Below, piece after piece: positions 8,000 through 15,262 of a stretch of DNA of 37,301 nucleotides. Made by a program: the position numbers and the translations under genes. Source of the stretch: an uncultured Pseudomonadales bacterium. Its GTDB lineage: Bacteria; Pseudomonadota; Gammaproteobacteria; Pseudomonadales; Azotimanducaceae. Each line of letters opens with the position of its first letter. Position 1 is the first letter of the stretch. The notes below the pieces were generated by a model. It saw only the letters and a program-made list of their open reading frames with translations. It ran no database searches and was not told the origin of the DNA. The stretch is taken from the NCBI GenBank assembly GCA_947258825.1, contig CAMYJX010000027.1:1-37301 (forward strand), written 5' to 3'.

Positions 8000-9307
8000 T
8001 TGAGTCTGGCCGGACGTGTCAACGGGCTGCTGCGACCCCAGGGCAAGATTTTCTACGGCTGGTGGATCGTAGCCGCCAGCGGCGGTGTTCAGTACCTGGC
8101 CAGCGTGCTCTGGATGCAGTCCTATGGCGCCTACGTGGTGCTTCTGCAGGCAGACTTCGGCTGGAGCAAGACGCTGCTCGCGGGTGCTTTTGCCCTCACC
8201 CGAATCGAGAGCGGCATTCTGGGCCCTTTGCAGGGCTGGCTGGTAGATCGGTTCGGACCGCGTATCGTGCTCAGCGTGGGCACCGTCCTTTTCGGTATCG
8301 GCTTCATGCTGTTCAGCCAGGTGGATTCGCTGCTGACTTTTTATCTGACCTTCGCGCTCATCGCTCTGGGCTCGAGCCTTGGTGGCTTTGCGACCCTGAT
8401 GGTCTCGCTGGTGAACTGGTTCAGCCGTCACAGGGCAAAGGCCGTCGCGTTCTCCCAGATCGGGTACGCGCTGGGCGGCTTCTCGGTGCCTCTGGTGATC
8501 CTGCTCCTCGAGGCGTACGGCTGGCGCAGCACGGCGCTCATTTCCGGTTTCGTCGTGATTCTCGTGGGTCTGCCTCTGGTGCGGCTCGTACACCATCGTC
8601 CCGAGGATATCGGCGAGCGTCCCGACGGCGCTCCGGCACCGACGGATCCAAGAGATCGCCCCAGCGCTGCCAGCAACGATTTTACTGCCCGGGAGGCAAT
8701 GCGCACGCCGGCGTTCTGGCTGATTTCGGCCGGTCATGCCGCCGCGTTGCTGGTGGTTTCTGCCGTCATGGTTCATCTGGTTCCACATCTTACTGAAGGC
8801 CTGAACTACTCTCTGGCGGAAGCGGGCGGCGTGGTGGCGCTCATGACGGCGTTTCAGATGCTCGGGCAGCTCTCCGGCGGTTATCTGGGAGATCGCTTCA
8901 ACAAGCGGGTGATATGCGCTCTGTGCATGGTGGCCCATGCGGGGGGGCTGCTGCTGGTAACCTTTGCCACCAGCTGGTGGATGGTGTTGGGCTTTACCGC
9001 GCTGCATGGCGTTGCGTGGGGTACCCGTGGGCCGCTCATGGTTGCCGTGCGGGCCGACTACTTCGGCCCCTCCTCTTTTGGCACCATCATGGGCTTCTCC
9101 TCTCTGATCGTCATGTTGGGCATGTCTGGCGGACCCATCGTTGCCGGATACATGGCGGATGTTTCCGGAGACTACGAGAGTGGTCTTGCCCTGCTCGCAG
9201 GTTTGTCTCTGCTGGGTTCCCTGCTTTTCCTCGCCGCCACGCCGCCGCTGCCGCCCAGTCGCACGGTTGACGCCGTTGCTCTGGATTGCAGGTCAACCTC
9301 CCCGTGA
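8000..9307 (+). CDS. MFS transporter, monocarboxylate/oxalate-antiporter-like
   Basis: A 435-residue major facilitator with about 12 membrane helices. The N-terminal KIFYGWWIVAASGG, the loop DRFGPRIVLSVG between helices 2 and 3, and RHRAKAVAFSQIGYALGG in helix 5 match the branch containing monocarboxylate and oxalate/formate transporters. The central loop (HHRPEDIGERPDGA) is a common feature of these proteins. The only plausible start is TTG 8000, behind GGGGGT: the frame has no ATG or GTG between the upstream stop near 7913 and this codon. A 23-codon frame (ATG 7932, TGA 8001) ends on the start codon and could couple translation. The stop TGA overlaps the potF ATG (TGATG). Confidence 0.85.
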   Translation: MSLAGRVNGLLRPQGKIFYGWWIVAASGGVQYLASVLWMQSYGAYVVLLQADFGWSKTLLAGAFALTRIESGILGPLQGWLVDRFGPRIVLSVGTVLFGIGFMLFSQVDSLLTFYLTFALIALGSSLGGFATLMVSLVNWFSRHRAKAVAFSQIGYALGGFSVPLVILLLEAYGWRSTALISGFVVILVGLPLVRLVHHRPEDIGERPDGAPAPTDPRDRPSAASNDFTAREAMRTPAFWLISAGHAAALLVVSAVMVHLVPHLTEGLNYSLAEAGGVVALMTAFQMLGQLSGGYLGDRFNKRVICALCMVAHAGGLLLVTFATSWWMVLGFTALHGVAWGTRGPLMVAVRADYFGPSSFGTIMGFSSLIVMLGMSGGPIVAGYMADVSGDYESGLALLAGLSLLGSLLFLAATPPLPPSRTVDAVALDCRSTSP

Positions 9308-10549
9308 TGTTCCCGCGTTTGCGCTGCGCGTTGATTGCATGCCTGATGGTCATTGCCACCTCAGGATGCGGCGAACCCCAACGGTTGGGAGAGCCCTCAG
9401 CGGATAAAGAGCCCTCAGCGGATAAAGAGCCCTCAGCGGATAAAGAGCCCTCAGCGGATAAAGAGCCCTCAGCGGATAAAGAGCCCAGCGGATAAAGAGC
9501 CCTCAGCGGATAAAGAGCCCTCAGCGGATAAAGAGCCGCCGCTGGTGAATTTCTACAACTGGTCGGACTACATTGACGATCAGACATTGCCCGGCTTCGA
9601 GGCCGCTACCGGTATCGAGGTGAATTACGATCTCCTGGATTCCAACGATGTCCTGGAGGGAAAGCTGCTGGCAGGCAATACGGGCTACGACGTCGTCGTT
9701 CCCACCAACAATTTCTTCGCGGTGCAGCTGTCGGCCGGCCTTTTTCAGCCGCTGGATAAAGAAAAGCTGCCCAACTACAGGCATCTGGACCCGGAGATTC
9801 TGGGCAAGCTGGAACCGCAGGACCCAGGTAACCGCTATGCGGTGCCCTACGCCTGGGGAACCAACGGGCTTGGTATCAATGTCGACAAGGTCCGTGCCCG
9901 GCTACCCGACGTGCCGCTGGACTCCTGGGATCTGCTGTTCAAGCCTGAGCTGGTCAGCCAGCTGGAGGACTGTGGGGTAACCCTGCTGGACGCCTCGGAC
10001 GAGGTCAACGAGATTCTTTTGAACTATCTTGGATACGCCGTCGATTCAAACGACGAACAGGCGCTGCGTGAATCCATGGCCGTGCTGGAGAAGATCCGTC
10101 CTTACGTGCGGTACTTTCATTCATCGCAATACATGGATGATTTTGCGAATGGCGAGGTCTGCCTGGTGCTGGGGTGGTCCGGCGACATCTATCAGGCCAT
10201 GGACGATGCCGCCCAAGGCGTGAACCTGCGCTACGTGATTCCGGAAGAGGGCACCATCATCTGGTTCGACCTGCTGGTGGTTCCCGCCGATGCGCCCCAT
10301 CCCGACAACGCGCACCGGCTCATCAACTACCTGATGACACCCGAGGTGGCGGCGCGCAACACCAACGCCACGTTCTTTCCCGGGGGCAACAGGGACGCGT
10401 TGCCCCTGGTGGACCCGGCCATCCGCGACGATCCCGCGATCTATCCCTCGCCCGAGGTCATGGCCAGACTTTTCCCGAACCAGGTCAAACCGCCCGGCTA
10501 TGTGCGATTGCGCAACCGGCTGTGGACGTCGGTGAAAACCGGCCTGTAA
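9307..10549 (+). pseudogene. potF: PotF-like polyamine-binding lipoprotein, frameshifted in an EPSADK repeat
   Basis: The periplasmic solute receptor of a putrescine/spermidine ABC importer, broken by a frameshift. ATG 9307 (overlapping the MFS stop) opens a lipoprotein signal with lipobox TSGC (about residues 19-22), then five EPSADK repeats. The sixth 18-bp unit (9481-9496) lacks two bases, so this frame stops at a TAA (9493-9495). The mature domain continues in another frame: VNFYNWSDYIDD, YDLLDSNDVLEGKLLAG, GYDVVVPTNNFFAVQ, SWDLLFKPE, YFHSSQYMDDFANGEVC, GWSGDIYQAMDD and IYPSPEVM, all close to E. coli PotF and including the two cysteines of its disulfide. Restoring two bases gives a 414-residue protein. 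The downstream frame's own ATG (9353) would make a protein without a signal. True mutation, phase variation and assembly error all remain possible. Confidence 0.85.
9391..9532 (+). repeat. 18-bp tandem repeat, 8 units (EPSADK linker)
   Basis: Eight head-to-tail copies of GAGCCCTCAGCGGATAAA. Units 1-5 (9391-9480) and 7-8 (9497-9532) are identical; unit 6 (9481-9496) lacks TC. The repeat encodes the charged linker between the lipid-anchored cysteine and the folded domain of potF. Perfect identity between units points to recent expansion by slipped-strand replication. Whole-unit changes keep the frame, so the two-base loss in unit 6 is what breaks it. Confidence 0.97.
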
Positions 10550-10609
10550 AAACCCTGTTGCTGCTGCCGGGCAAGCCTCGGGCTCAGGCCACCTGTCTGT
10601 ACGCCCCGA

Positions 10610-11305
10610 TTATTGAGTGGGAACCGTCATGTAGATGCCGTTGGACTGCAGGGTTCTGATGGGGGCGATGCCCCCCAGAAAATTCTGCAGCCAGTCCGAA
10701 CTCATGGCGTCCAGCAGCGCGGCTACCCGAGCCTGACTCGGCAGGGACATGAGCACCTGCAGCTGGCCTGCGCCGTCTCCGGCCGCGATGGCGCTGTATA
10801 CGCTCAACTTTGCATCGTCCAGCCCGTTCGCCGACATCAGCTTGTCCAGGTTGCCCATGGCTTCCAGATAGGCGGCTGTGTCGGTGGTCTTCACGAAGGT
10901 GGCGTAAACCACCCCGTCGTCGTAAACGCCGCCGTCAATGAGGGCCGTGTAGAGCGAGTTGTCTAACCGGGTTCGAATTACATCCGCTGTGGCGATCACG
11001 TCCGCCACCGCTTTGTTGTTGGCCGCAGACGTCCCCTGCGCCATCCAGTCGGCGCTGTTGTCTGCAAATGACACGTAATAGGCAACGCCTACCTGTTCCC
11101 CGGCCTGAGCAGGAACGTAGACGCTTCCGGAAGCGTTGACCTTTTCGGCTTTCCAGGTTCTGTTGAGCTTGCCGACAAAGTTGGCGTAGGCGGCTACGTC
11201 ATCGGTTTCCACTGTGATCACCGTCATGAACTTGGCGGCATACGCAGACGTGCCGGTAAGTGCGGCAAACGCTGCCAGCAGCGCAGCGGCAAATAGTGTT
11301 CTCAT
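10610..11305 (-). CDS. Secreted protein with two ferredoxin-like (ABM/Dabb-like) repeats, unknown function
   Basis: No specific family is recognised. The 231-residue protein starts with a clear signal peptide, MRTLFAAALLAAFAALTG with cleavage near AYA-AKF. The mature part shows two similar halves. The first begins FMTVITVETDDVAAYANFVGKLNRTW, the second VVYATFVKTTDTAAYLEAMGNLDKLM. Each has a beta strand, then an acidic turn with AY and an amphipathic helix, followed by a second strand, as in the dimeric alpha/beta barrel fold; the two halves may form a pseudo-dimer. I choose ATG 11305 because GGGAG precedes it; the longer frame to 11353 lacks a signal. It is downstream of potI on the same strand (181-base gap) and converges on potF. 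Any link with polyamine uptake is unproven. Confidence 0.7.
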   Translation of the reverse strand: MRTLFAAALLAAFAALTGTSAYAAKFMTVITVETDDVAAYANFVGKLNRTWKAEKVNASGSVYVPAQAGEQVGVAYYVSFADNSADWMAQGTSAANNKAVADVIATADVIRTRLDNSLYTALIDGGVYDDGVVYATFVKTTDTAAYLEAMGNLDKLMSANGLDDAKLSVYSAIAAGDGAGQLQVLMSLPSQARVAALLDAMSSDWLQNFLGGIAPIRTLQSNGIYMTVPTQ

Positions 11306-11359
11306 GATTCTCCCTCGTTTATATCGATCTCCCGCTCGCATAATGAGCTTCAACCATTG

Positions 11360-11382
11360 GCCTTACAAGCAAATAGTAAGGC
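11360..11382. promoter_or_regulatory. Inverted repeat upstream of the secreted-protein gene
   Basis: GCCTTAC (11360-11366) and GTAAGGC (11376-11382) are perfect 7-base arms around a 9-base AT-rich spacer, 55 bases upstream of the ATG at 11305. It could be an operator for that gene or a weak hairpin after potI; there is no T-tract. Confidence 0.35.
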
Positions 11383-11486
11383 AGATCTCATTCGGGATTC
11401 GCAACCTCCGACTCGTCTACCGAGATGCTATGGGGCGACAACGGCGACGTGCAGACAGGCCGCCAGGCGTTGACCAAAGACGGTCG

Positions 11487-12305
11487 TCAGCGGGGTGAGC
11501 CCCGCTCGCTGATCATGTCGCGGCGGCCGGCGAGCAACAGGGCCACGGCGACCCCGAGCAGAACGGCGAGCATCAGCAGGCTCGCAAGCGCGTTTATCTC
11601 TGGCGACAGCCCCAGCCGGACCTTTGAGAAGATCACCATGGGCAGGGTGGACGCCCCGGGTCCCGAGACGAAGCTGGCGATCACCAGATCGTCAATGGAC
11701 AGCGTGAAGGCCAGCAGCCAGCCTGCCGCCAGGGCGGGTGCCAGCAGGGGCACGGTGATCTGCAGGAACGTCCGCCAGGGGCTGGCCCCCAGGTCCAGGG
11801 CGGCTTCTTCCAGAGAAGGGTCCAGCTGGATCAGCCTCGACTGCACCACCACGGCGACGTAGGCGGTGCAGAAGGTGATGTGGGCGATGCCGATGGTGAT
11901 GATGCCTCGACCAGGGGGCCAACCGGTAAGGTCCTCGAGAGCGACGAACAGCATCAGCAGCGAGAGACCGGTGATCACCTCGGGCACGACCAGCGGCGCT
12001 GCCAGCATGCCTGAAAAGAGCCCCCGGCTGCGGAATCGGCCGAAGCGAACCAGAACGTATCCCGCCATGAGGCCCAGCACCGTGGCCAGGCTTGCAGAAG
12101 CTGCGGCGATGCGCAGCGACAGCCAGGCAGCGTCCAGGATCTCTTCGTTGTGCAGCAGCGCCGCGTACCAGCGGGTCGAGAACCCGGCCCACACCGTGAC
12201 CCGATCACCGGCGTTGAACGAGTACGCGATGAGGGTCAGGATCGGCAGGTAAAGAAAACCGTAGCCGAAGGTTACAAGAGCGATCAGCGTCCAGGGCTTA
12301 CCCAC
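11487..12305 (-). CDS. potI: Polyamine ABC transporter permease PotI-like
   Basis: A 272-residue inner-membrane permease, the second transmembrane subunit of the putrescine/spermidine importer. It has about six helices and the cytoplasmic EAA loop that docks on the ATPase: LEEAALDLGASPWRTFLQITVPLLAP, with the conserved EAA and G residues. SFNAGDRVTVWAGFSTRWY after helix 1 is typical of PotC/PotI. Translation begins at GTG 12305, inside the end of the preceding gene (8-base overlap), as expected for a coupled operon potG-potH-potI. The gene closes the transporter operon on this strand. Confidence 0.92.
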   Translation of the reverse strand: MGKPWTLIALVTFGYGFLYLPILTLIAYSFNAGDRVTVWAGFSTRWYAALLHNEEILDAAWLSLRIAAASASLATVLGLMAGYVLVRFGRFRSRGLFSGMLAAPLVVPEVITGLSLLMLFVALEDLTGWPPGRGIITIGIAHITFCTAYVAVVVQSRLIQLDPSLEEAALDLGASPWRTFLQITVPLLAPALAAGWLLAFTLSIDDLVIASFVSGPGASTLPMVIFSKVRLGLSPEINALASLLMLAVLLGVAVALLLAGRRDMISERGSPR

Positions 12306-13182
12306 GGGCGGCTCCCCGGTCCCTGTTCGCGTTCTGCAGCAGAGCGATGGGCAGCACCAGGATCACCAGCATGACCATGGCCACGGATGAGGCGATGGGC
12401 CAGTCGCGGTTGGTAAAGAACTCGTTCCACAGTACCCGGCCGATCATGATGCTGTCCGGTCCGCCCAGCAGCTCCGGGATGACGAACTCGCCCATCGCGG
12501 GTATGAAAACCAGCAACGTGCCGGCGATGATGCCCGGCAGCGACAGCGGCAGAGTGATTCGGTAGAACGCCTGCCAGGGTCGGCATCCCAAGTCCATTGC
12601 CGCCTCTACGGTGGTGTAGTCAAGGCGTGCAAGGGCGGCGTACAAGGGCAGCACCATGAACGGCAGGTAGGCGTAGATGATACCCACGTAGACGGCGCCG
12701 TCTGTGTAGAGCATGTTGAGGGGCGCATCGATGACCCCGAGGGAGAGGAGAACGCCGTTAATCAGGCCGTTGCCCTGCAGCAGCATTTTCCAGGCGTAGA
12801 CGCGGATCAGGAACGACGACCAGAATGGCAGAATGACCAGCATGAGCAGAAGCAGCTGCAACCTCCCCCGGGATCTGGCGATGGCGTAGGCGATTGGGTA
12901 GCCGAGCAGCAGGCTGAGCATGGTGCAGACGAAGGCCACCTTCAGCGAGGTCAGGTAGGACAGCAGGTAAAGAGGGTCCCCGAAGAGAAATCTGTAGTTG
13001 AGCAGGGTCAGCTGAAGGCTGGTGCTGCCGTCGGCGGCCTCCTGTAGCAGCGGCGTGTAGGGCGGCTGCGCGATCACCGATTCGGCAAGTGAAATCTTCA
13101 ATACGAAGAGAGCGGGCATAAGCAGGAACAGCGTCAGCCACAGCAGTGGCAGCGCGTAAAAAAGGCGCCTGCCCCAGCTCAT
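12298..13182 (-). CDS. potH: Polyamine ABC transporter permease PotH-like
   Basis: A 294-residue inner-membrane permease, the first transmembrane subunit of the polyamine importer. The N-terminal helix follows MSWGRRLFYALPLLWLTLFLL. The EAA loop reads VEAAMDLGCRPWQAFYRITLPLSLPG, and VIPELLGGPDSIMIG plus NRDWPIASS near the C-terminus are hallmark PotB/PotH segments. The frame is open to 13224, but ATG 13182 forms an ATGA overlap with the potG stop and removes a non-conserved leader, so I choose it. Its 3' end overlaps potI by 8 bases. Together these show one translationally coupled unit. Confidence 0.92.
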   Translation of the reverse strand: MSWGRRLFYALPLLWLTLFLLMPALFVLKISLAESVIAQPPYTPLLQEAADGSTSLQLTLLNYRFLFGDPLYLLSYLTSLKVAFVCTMLSLLLGYPIAYAIARSRGRLQLLLLMLVILPFWSSFLIRVYAWKMLLQGNGLINGVLLSLGVIDAPLNMLYTDGAVYVGIIYAYLPFMVLPLYAALARLDYTTVEAAMDLGCRPWQAFYRITLPLSLPGIIAGTLLVFIPAMGEFVIPELLGGPDSIMIGRVLWNEFFTNRDWPIASSVAMVMLVILVLPIALLQNANRDRGAARG

Positions 13183-14366
13183 GACGGCAGGATTACGGTG
13201 CTGGCCGCTGACCAGGTAACCCATACCGACTGCTCCAGCTCGAAGCCGTCACGGTTGGCGGTGTCGACCATGGGCAGCGTCACCTGCAGCAGTTTCCCTG
13301 AGGCGGTACGTACGTGGTATGTGGACTGCGCTCCAAGATAGGTTATCTGTTCGATGCGACCGTGGATCGAGTCAGCGTCGGGAGGCTCGGGTCTTCCCCG
13401 GTGCAGGCGCATCTTTTCCGGTCGGATCCCCAGCAGAAAGGGTCCGCGCGTTGTCGGGTCGGTGGCGTCTTTGCCGTTCAGCCTCGGCAGACGAAGATGG
13501 ACGTCGAGCGTTTCGCAGTAAGCGTGATCAGCCTCGTCTTTCCCGCTGGGAGAGCTGCATTCCAACAGGTTGATCGAGCCGATGAAGTTAGCGACAAAGC
13601 GGCTAACGGGCGCTTCGTAGACTTCCCGGGGCGTGCCCACCTGCTCCAGATTTCCCTGCCGCATGACGGCGATGCGCGTCGAAAGATTCATCGCCTCTTC
13701 CTGGTCATGGGTAACCAGCACGAATGTGATTCCCACCCGCTCCTGAATGTCTTTCAGCTCCAGCGCGGTGCGCTCTCGCAGCTTTTTGTCCAGCGCCGCC
13801 AGGGGCTCATCCAGCAGCAGCAGCTTCGGCCGCTTCACCACCGCCCGGGCGAGGGCTACCCGCTGCCGCTGCCCACCGGAAAGCTGATGTGGTTTCCGGC
13901 GGGCGAAATCAGACATCTCTACCAGCGCCAGGGCATCCTCGACCCGCCTTGCCAGCTCCGCTTTCGGTATCCTCTCCTGGCGCAGGCCGAAGCCGACGTT
14001 GCTGAACACGTTCATGTGTGGGAACAGAGCATAGGACTGGAACATCATGTTCACGGGCCGGCCGTGGGGTGGTGTCGACGTCATGTCCTGGCCGTCGATG
14101 AAGATCTTGCCAGTGCTCGGACGTTCAAGACCCGTCAGCACGCGCAACAGGGTCGTTTTGCCGCAGCCGGACCCCCCCAGCAGGCTGAAAAACTCTCCCT
14201 CGCAGATGTCCAGGGATACGTCGTTCAGCGCGACGACGTCGCCGAATCGTTTGCTGACCCCCCGAATGCTCAGAAACGGTCGAGCATCCGGGGGCTGCAC
14301 GCGCGCATGGACTGGCGCATGAACCGATGGGCCTCGAGCCCCTTGAGGCGCTTCAGGATTGGACAA
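13179..14366 (-). CDS. potG: Polyamine ABC transporter ATP-binding protein PotG-like
   Basis: ATPase of the putrescine/spermidine importer, up to 395 residues. The nucleotide-binding domain has Walker A GGSGCGKTT, Q-loop FQSYALFPHM, signature LSGGQRQRVALARA, Walker B LLLLDEPLAALD and H-loop LVTHDQEEA. A C-terminal TOBE-type regulatory domain follows (FLLGIRPEKMRL, then ITYLGAQSTYHV). The start is uncertain: the longest frame begins at TTG 14366 without a ribosome-binding site, and a GTG about 23 codons later would give a more usual length. It heads potGHI. potF lies beyond potI on the other strand, so the receptor is not in this operon as it is in E. coli potFGHI. Confidence 0.93.
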   Translation of the reverse strand: MSNPEAPQGARGPSVHAPVHARVQPPDARPFLSIRGVSKRFGDVVALNDVSLDICEGEFFSLLGGSGCGKTTLLRVLTGLERPSTGKIFIDGQDMTSTPPHGRPVNMMFQSYALFPHMNVFSNVGFGLRQERIPKAELARRVEDALALVEMSDFARRKPHQLSGGQRQRVALARAVVKRPKLLLLDEPLAALDKKLRERTALELKDIQERVGITFVLVTHDQEEAMNLSTRIAVMRQGNLEQVGTPREVYEAPVSRFVANFIGSINLLECSSPSGKDEADHAYCETLDVHLRLPRLNGKDATDPTTRGPFLLGIRPEKMRLHRGRPEPPDADSIHGRIEQITYLGAQSTYHVRTASGKLLQVTLPMVDTANRDGFELEQSVWVTWSAASTVILPS

Positions 14367-14545
14367 GAGGGGGTTTCCGTTTTTGGGGCTATCATAGGCC
14401 AGCCTGCATACCTGTGGTACGGGGTTTCATGGGTTCTCCGAGCCCGGTCTCCTGGGTCAGAACCTGGCGCTGCTGCGCCTTTGGGCTGGCCTATCCTGCG
14501 CCCGTCCATTAAGGTCTGACGCCTTACGAATTCTGGAGACGCTCC

Positions 14546-15157
14546 ATGAAGCTGCACGAAGCCTCCTCGCCCAACGCTCGCCGCGTGCACGTATTTCTCA
14601 AAGAAAAAGGTCTGGACGCCATTGACTCGGTGCCGGTCGATATTCGGGGTGGAGAAAACCTCAGCCCGGAGTTCAGGGTAAAGAACCCTTTCGGCCGGGT
14701 TCCCGTGCTCGAGCTGGATGACGGCACCCTGCTTTCGGAATCCGTCGCCATCTGCCGATACCTGGAAGGGCTGCATCCGGAACCTTCGCTTTTTGGCACG
14801 ACGCCCCTGGAGCTGGCAACCATCGAGATGTGGAATCGCCGGGCCGAGATCAACTTCATGCTTGCGGCCGCGGGCGCGTTCCGCAACCTTACAGGCTTTT
14901 TCAAAGACCGGGAGAAGATCTCTGCGGAGTGGGGAGCCATCAGCCTGGAGAATGCGGCCGACGCGCTGGAACGATTCGATGCCGTGCTTGCGGATTCCGA
15001 GTTTCTCGCCGGCGACCGCTTCAGTATTGCCGATATCACCATGGGCTGCGCGCTGGACTTTGCAAAAATGGTCAAGCTCGAACTGCCGTTCGATCTGCCC
15101 GGCGTCAGCCGCTACCACCAGGCGCTGCAGGCCCGGCCCAGCTTCCAGAACAGTTAA
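14546..15157 (+). CDS. Glutathione S-transferase family protein
   Basis: A 203-residue cytosolic GST, which conjugates glutathione to electrophiles or serves as a thiol-dependent isomerase or reductase. The N-terminal thioredoxin domain shows SSPNARRVHVFLKEKG (active-site serine region at residues 7-8), NPFGRVPVLELDDG with the cis-proline at 53, and LSESVAICRYLE, where Glu65-Ser66 bind the glutathione gamma-glutamyl group. The C-terminal helical domain contains FLAGDRFSIADITMG, the conserved N-capping box and hydrophobic staple of GSTs. The start ATG is preceded by CTGGAGACGCTCC. It is divergent from potG and is followed, after a long palindrome, by the CoA-transferase gene. Substrate unknown. 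Confidence 0.92.
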   Translation: MKLHEASSPNARRVHVFLKEKGLDAIDSVPVDIRGGENLSPEFRVKNPFGRVPVLELDDGTLLSESVAICRYLEGLHPEPSLFGTTPLELATIEMWNRRAEINFMLAAAGAFRNLTGFFKDREKISAEWGAISLENAADALERFDAVLADSEFLAGDRFSIADITMGCALDFAKMVKLELPFDLPGVSRYHQALQARPSFQNS

Positions 15158-15204
15158 CGGTCCAATTGCCCGCGCCTTCAGGGCGCATTTGGTCTATGCT
15201 CGCT

Positions 15205-15232
15205 CGCCTCGAATCCGGCCGGATTCGAGGCG
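15205..15232. promoter_or_regulatory. 28-bp perfect palindrome before the CoA-transferase gene
   Basis: Arms CGCCTCGAATCCGG (15205-15218) and CCGGATTCGAGGCG (15219-15232) are exact reverse complements with no spacer. It lies between the GST stop (15157) and the GTG at 15263, ending 30 bases before that start. No T-tract follows, so it is not a standard terminator. It could be an operator for a dimeric or tetrameric regulator, or a cruciform or hairpin in the leader of the CoA-transferase transcript. Confidence 0.6.
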
Positions 15233-15262
15233 GCAGCAGAACCGAACCAAGCAGGAGCAGAC

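Noticed and set aside
7816..8796. 326-codon frame overlapping the MFS gene
   Set aside because: Same strand, other frame; Arg- and Ser-rich translation with no membrane helices, while the MFS frame gives 12 helices and family motifs.
9391..9532. Possible CRISPR array
   Set aside because: The units abut with no spacers and encode EPSADK within a protein; it is a coding tandem repeat.
9353..10549. Alternative potF start at 9353 giving a complete 398-residue protein
   Set aside because: It would read the repeats as PQRIKS, lack any signal peptide and start inside the real lipoprotein leader; a periplasmic receptor would not be exported.
14270..15118. 282-codon minus-strand frame across the potG/GST boundary
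   Set aside because: Antisense to a convincing GST and running into potG; no domain recognised.
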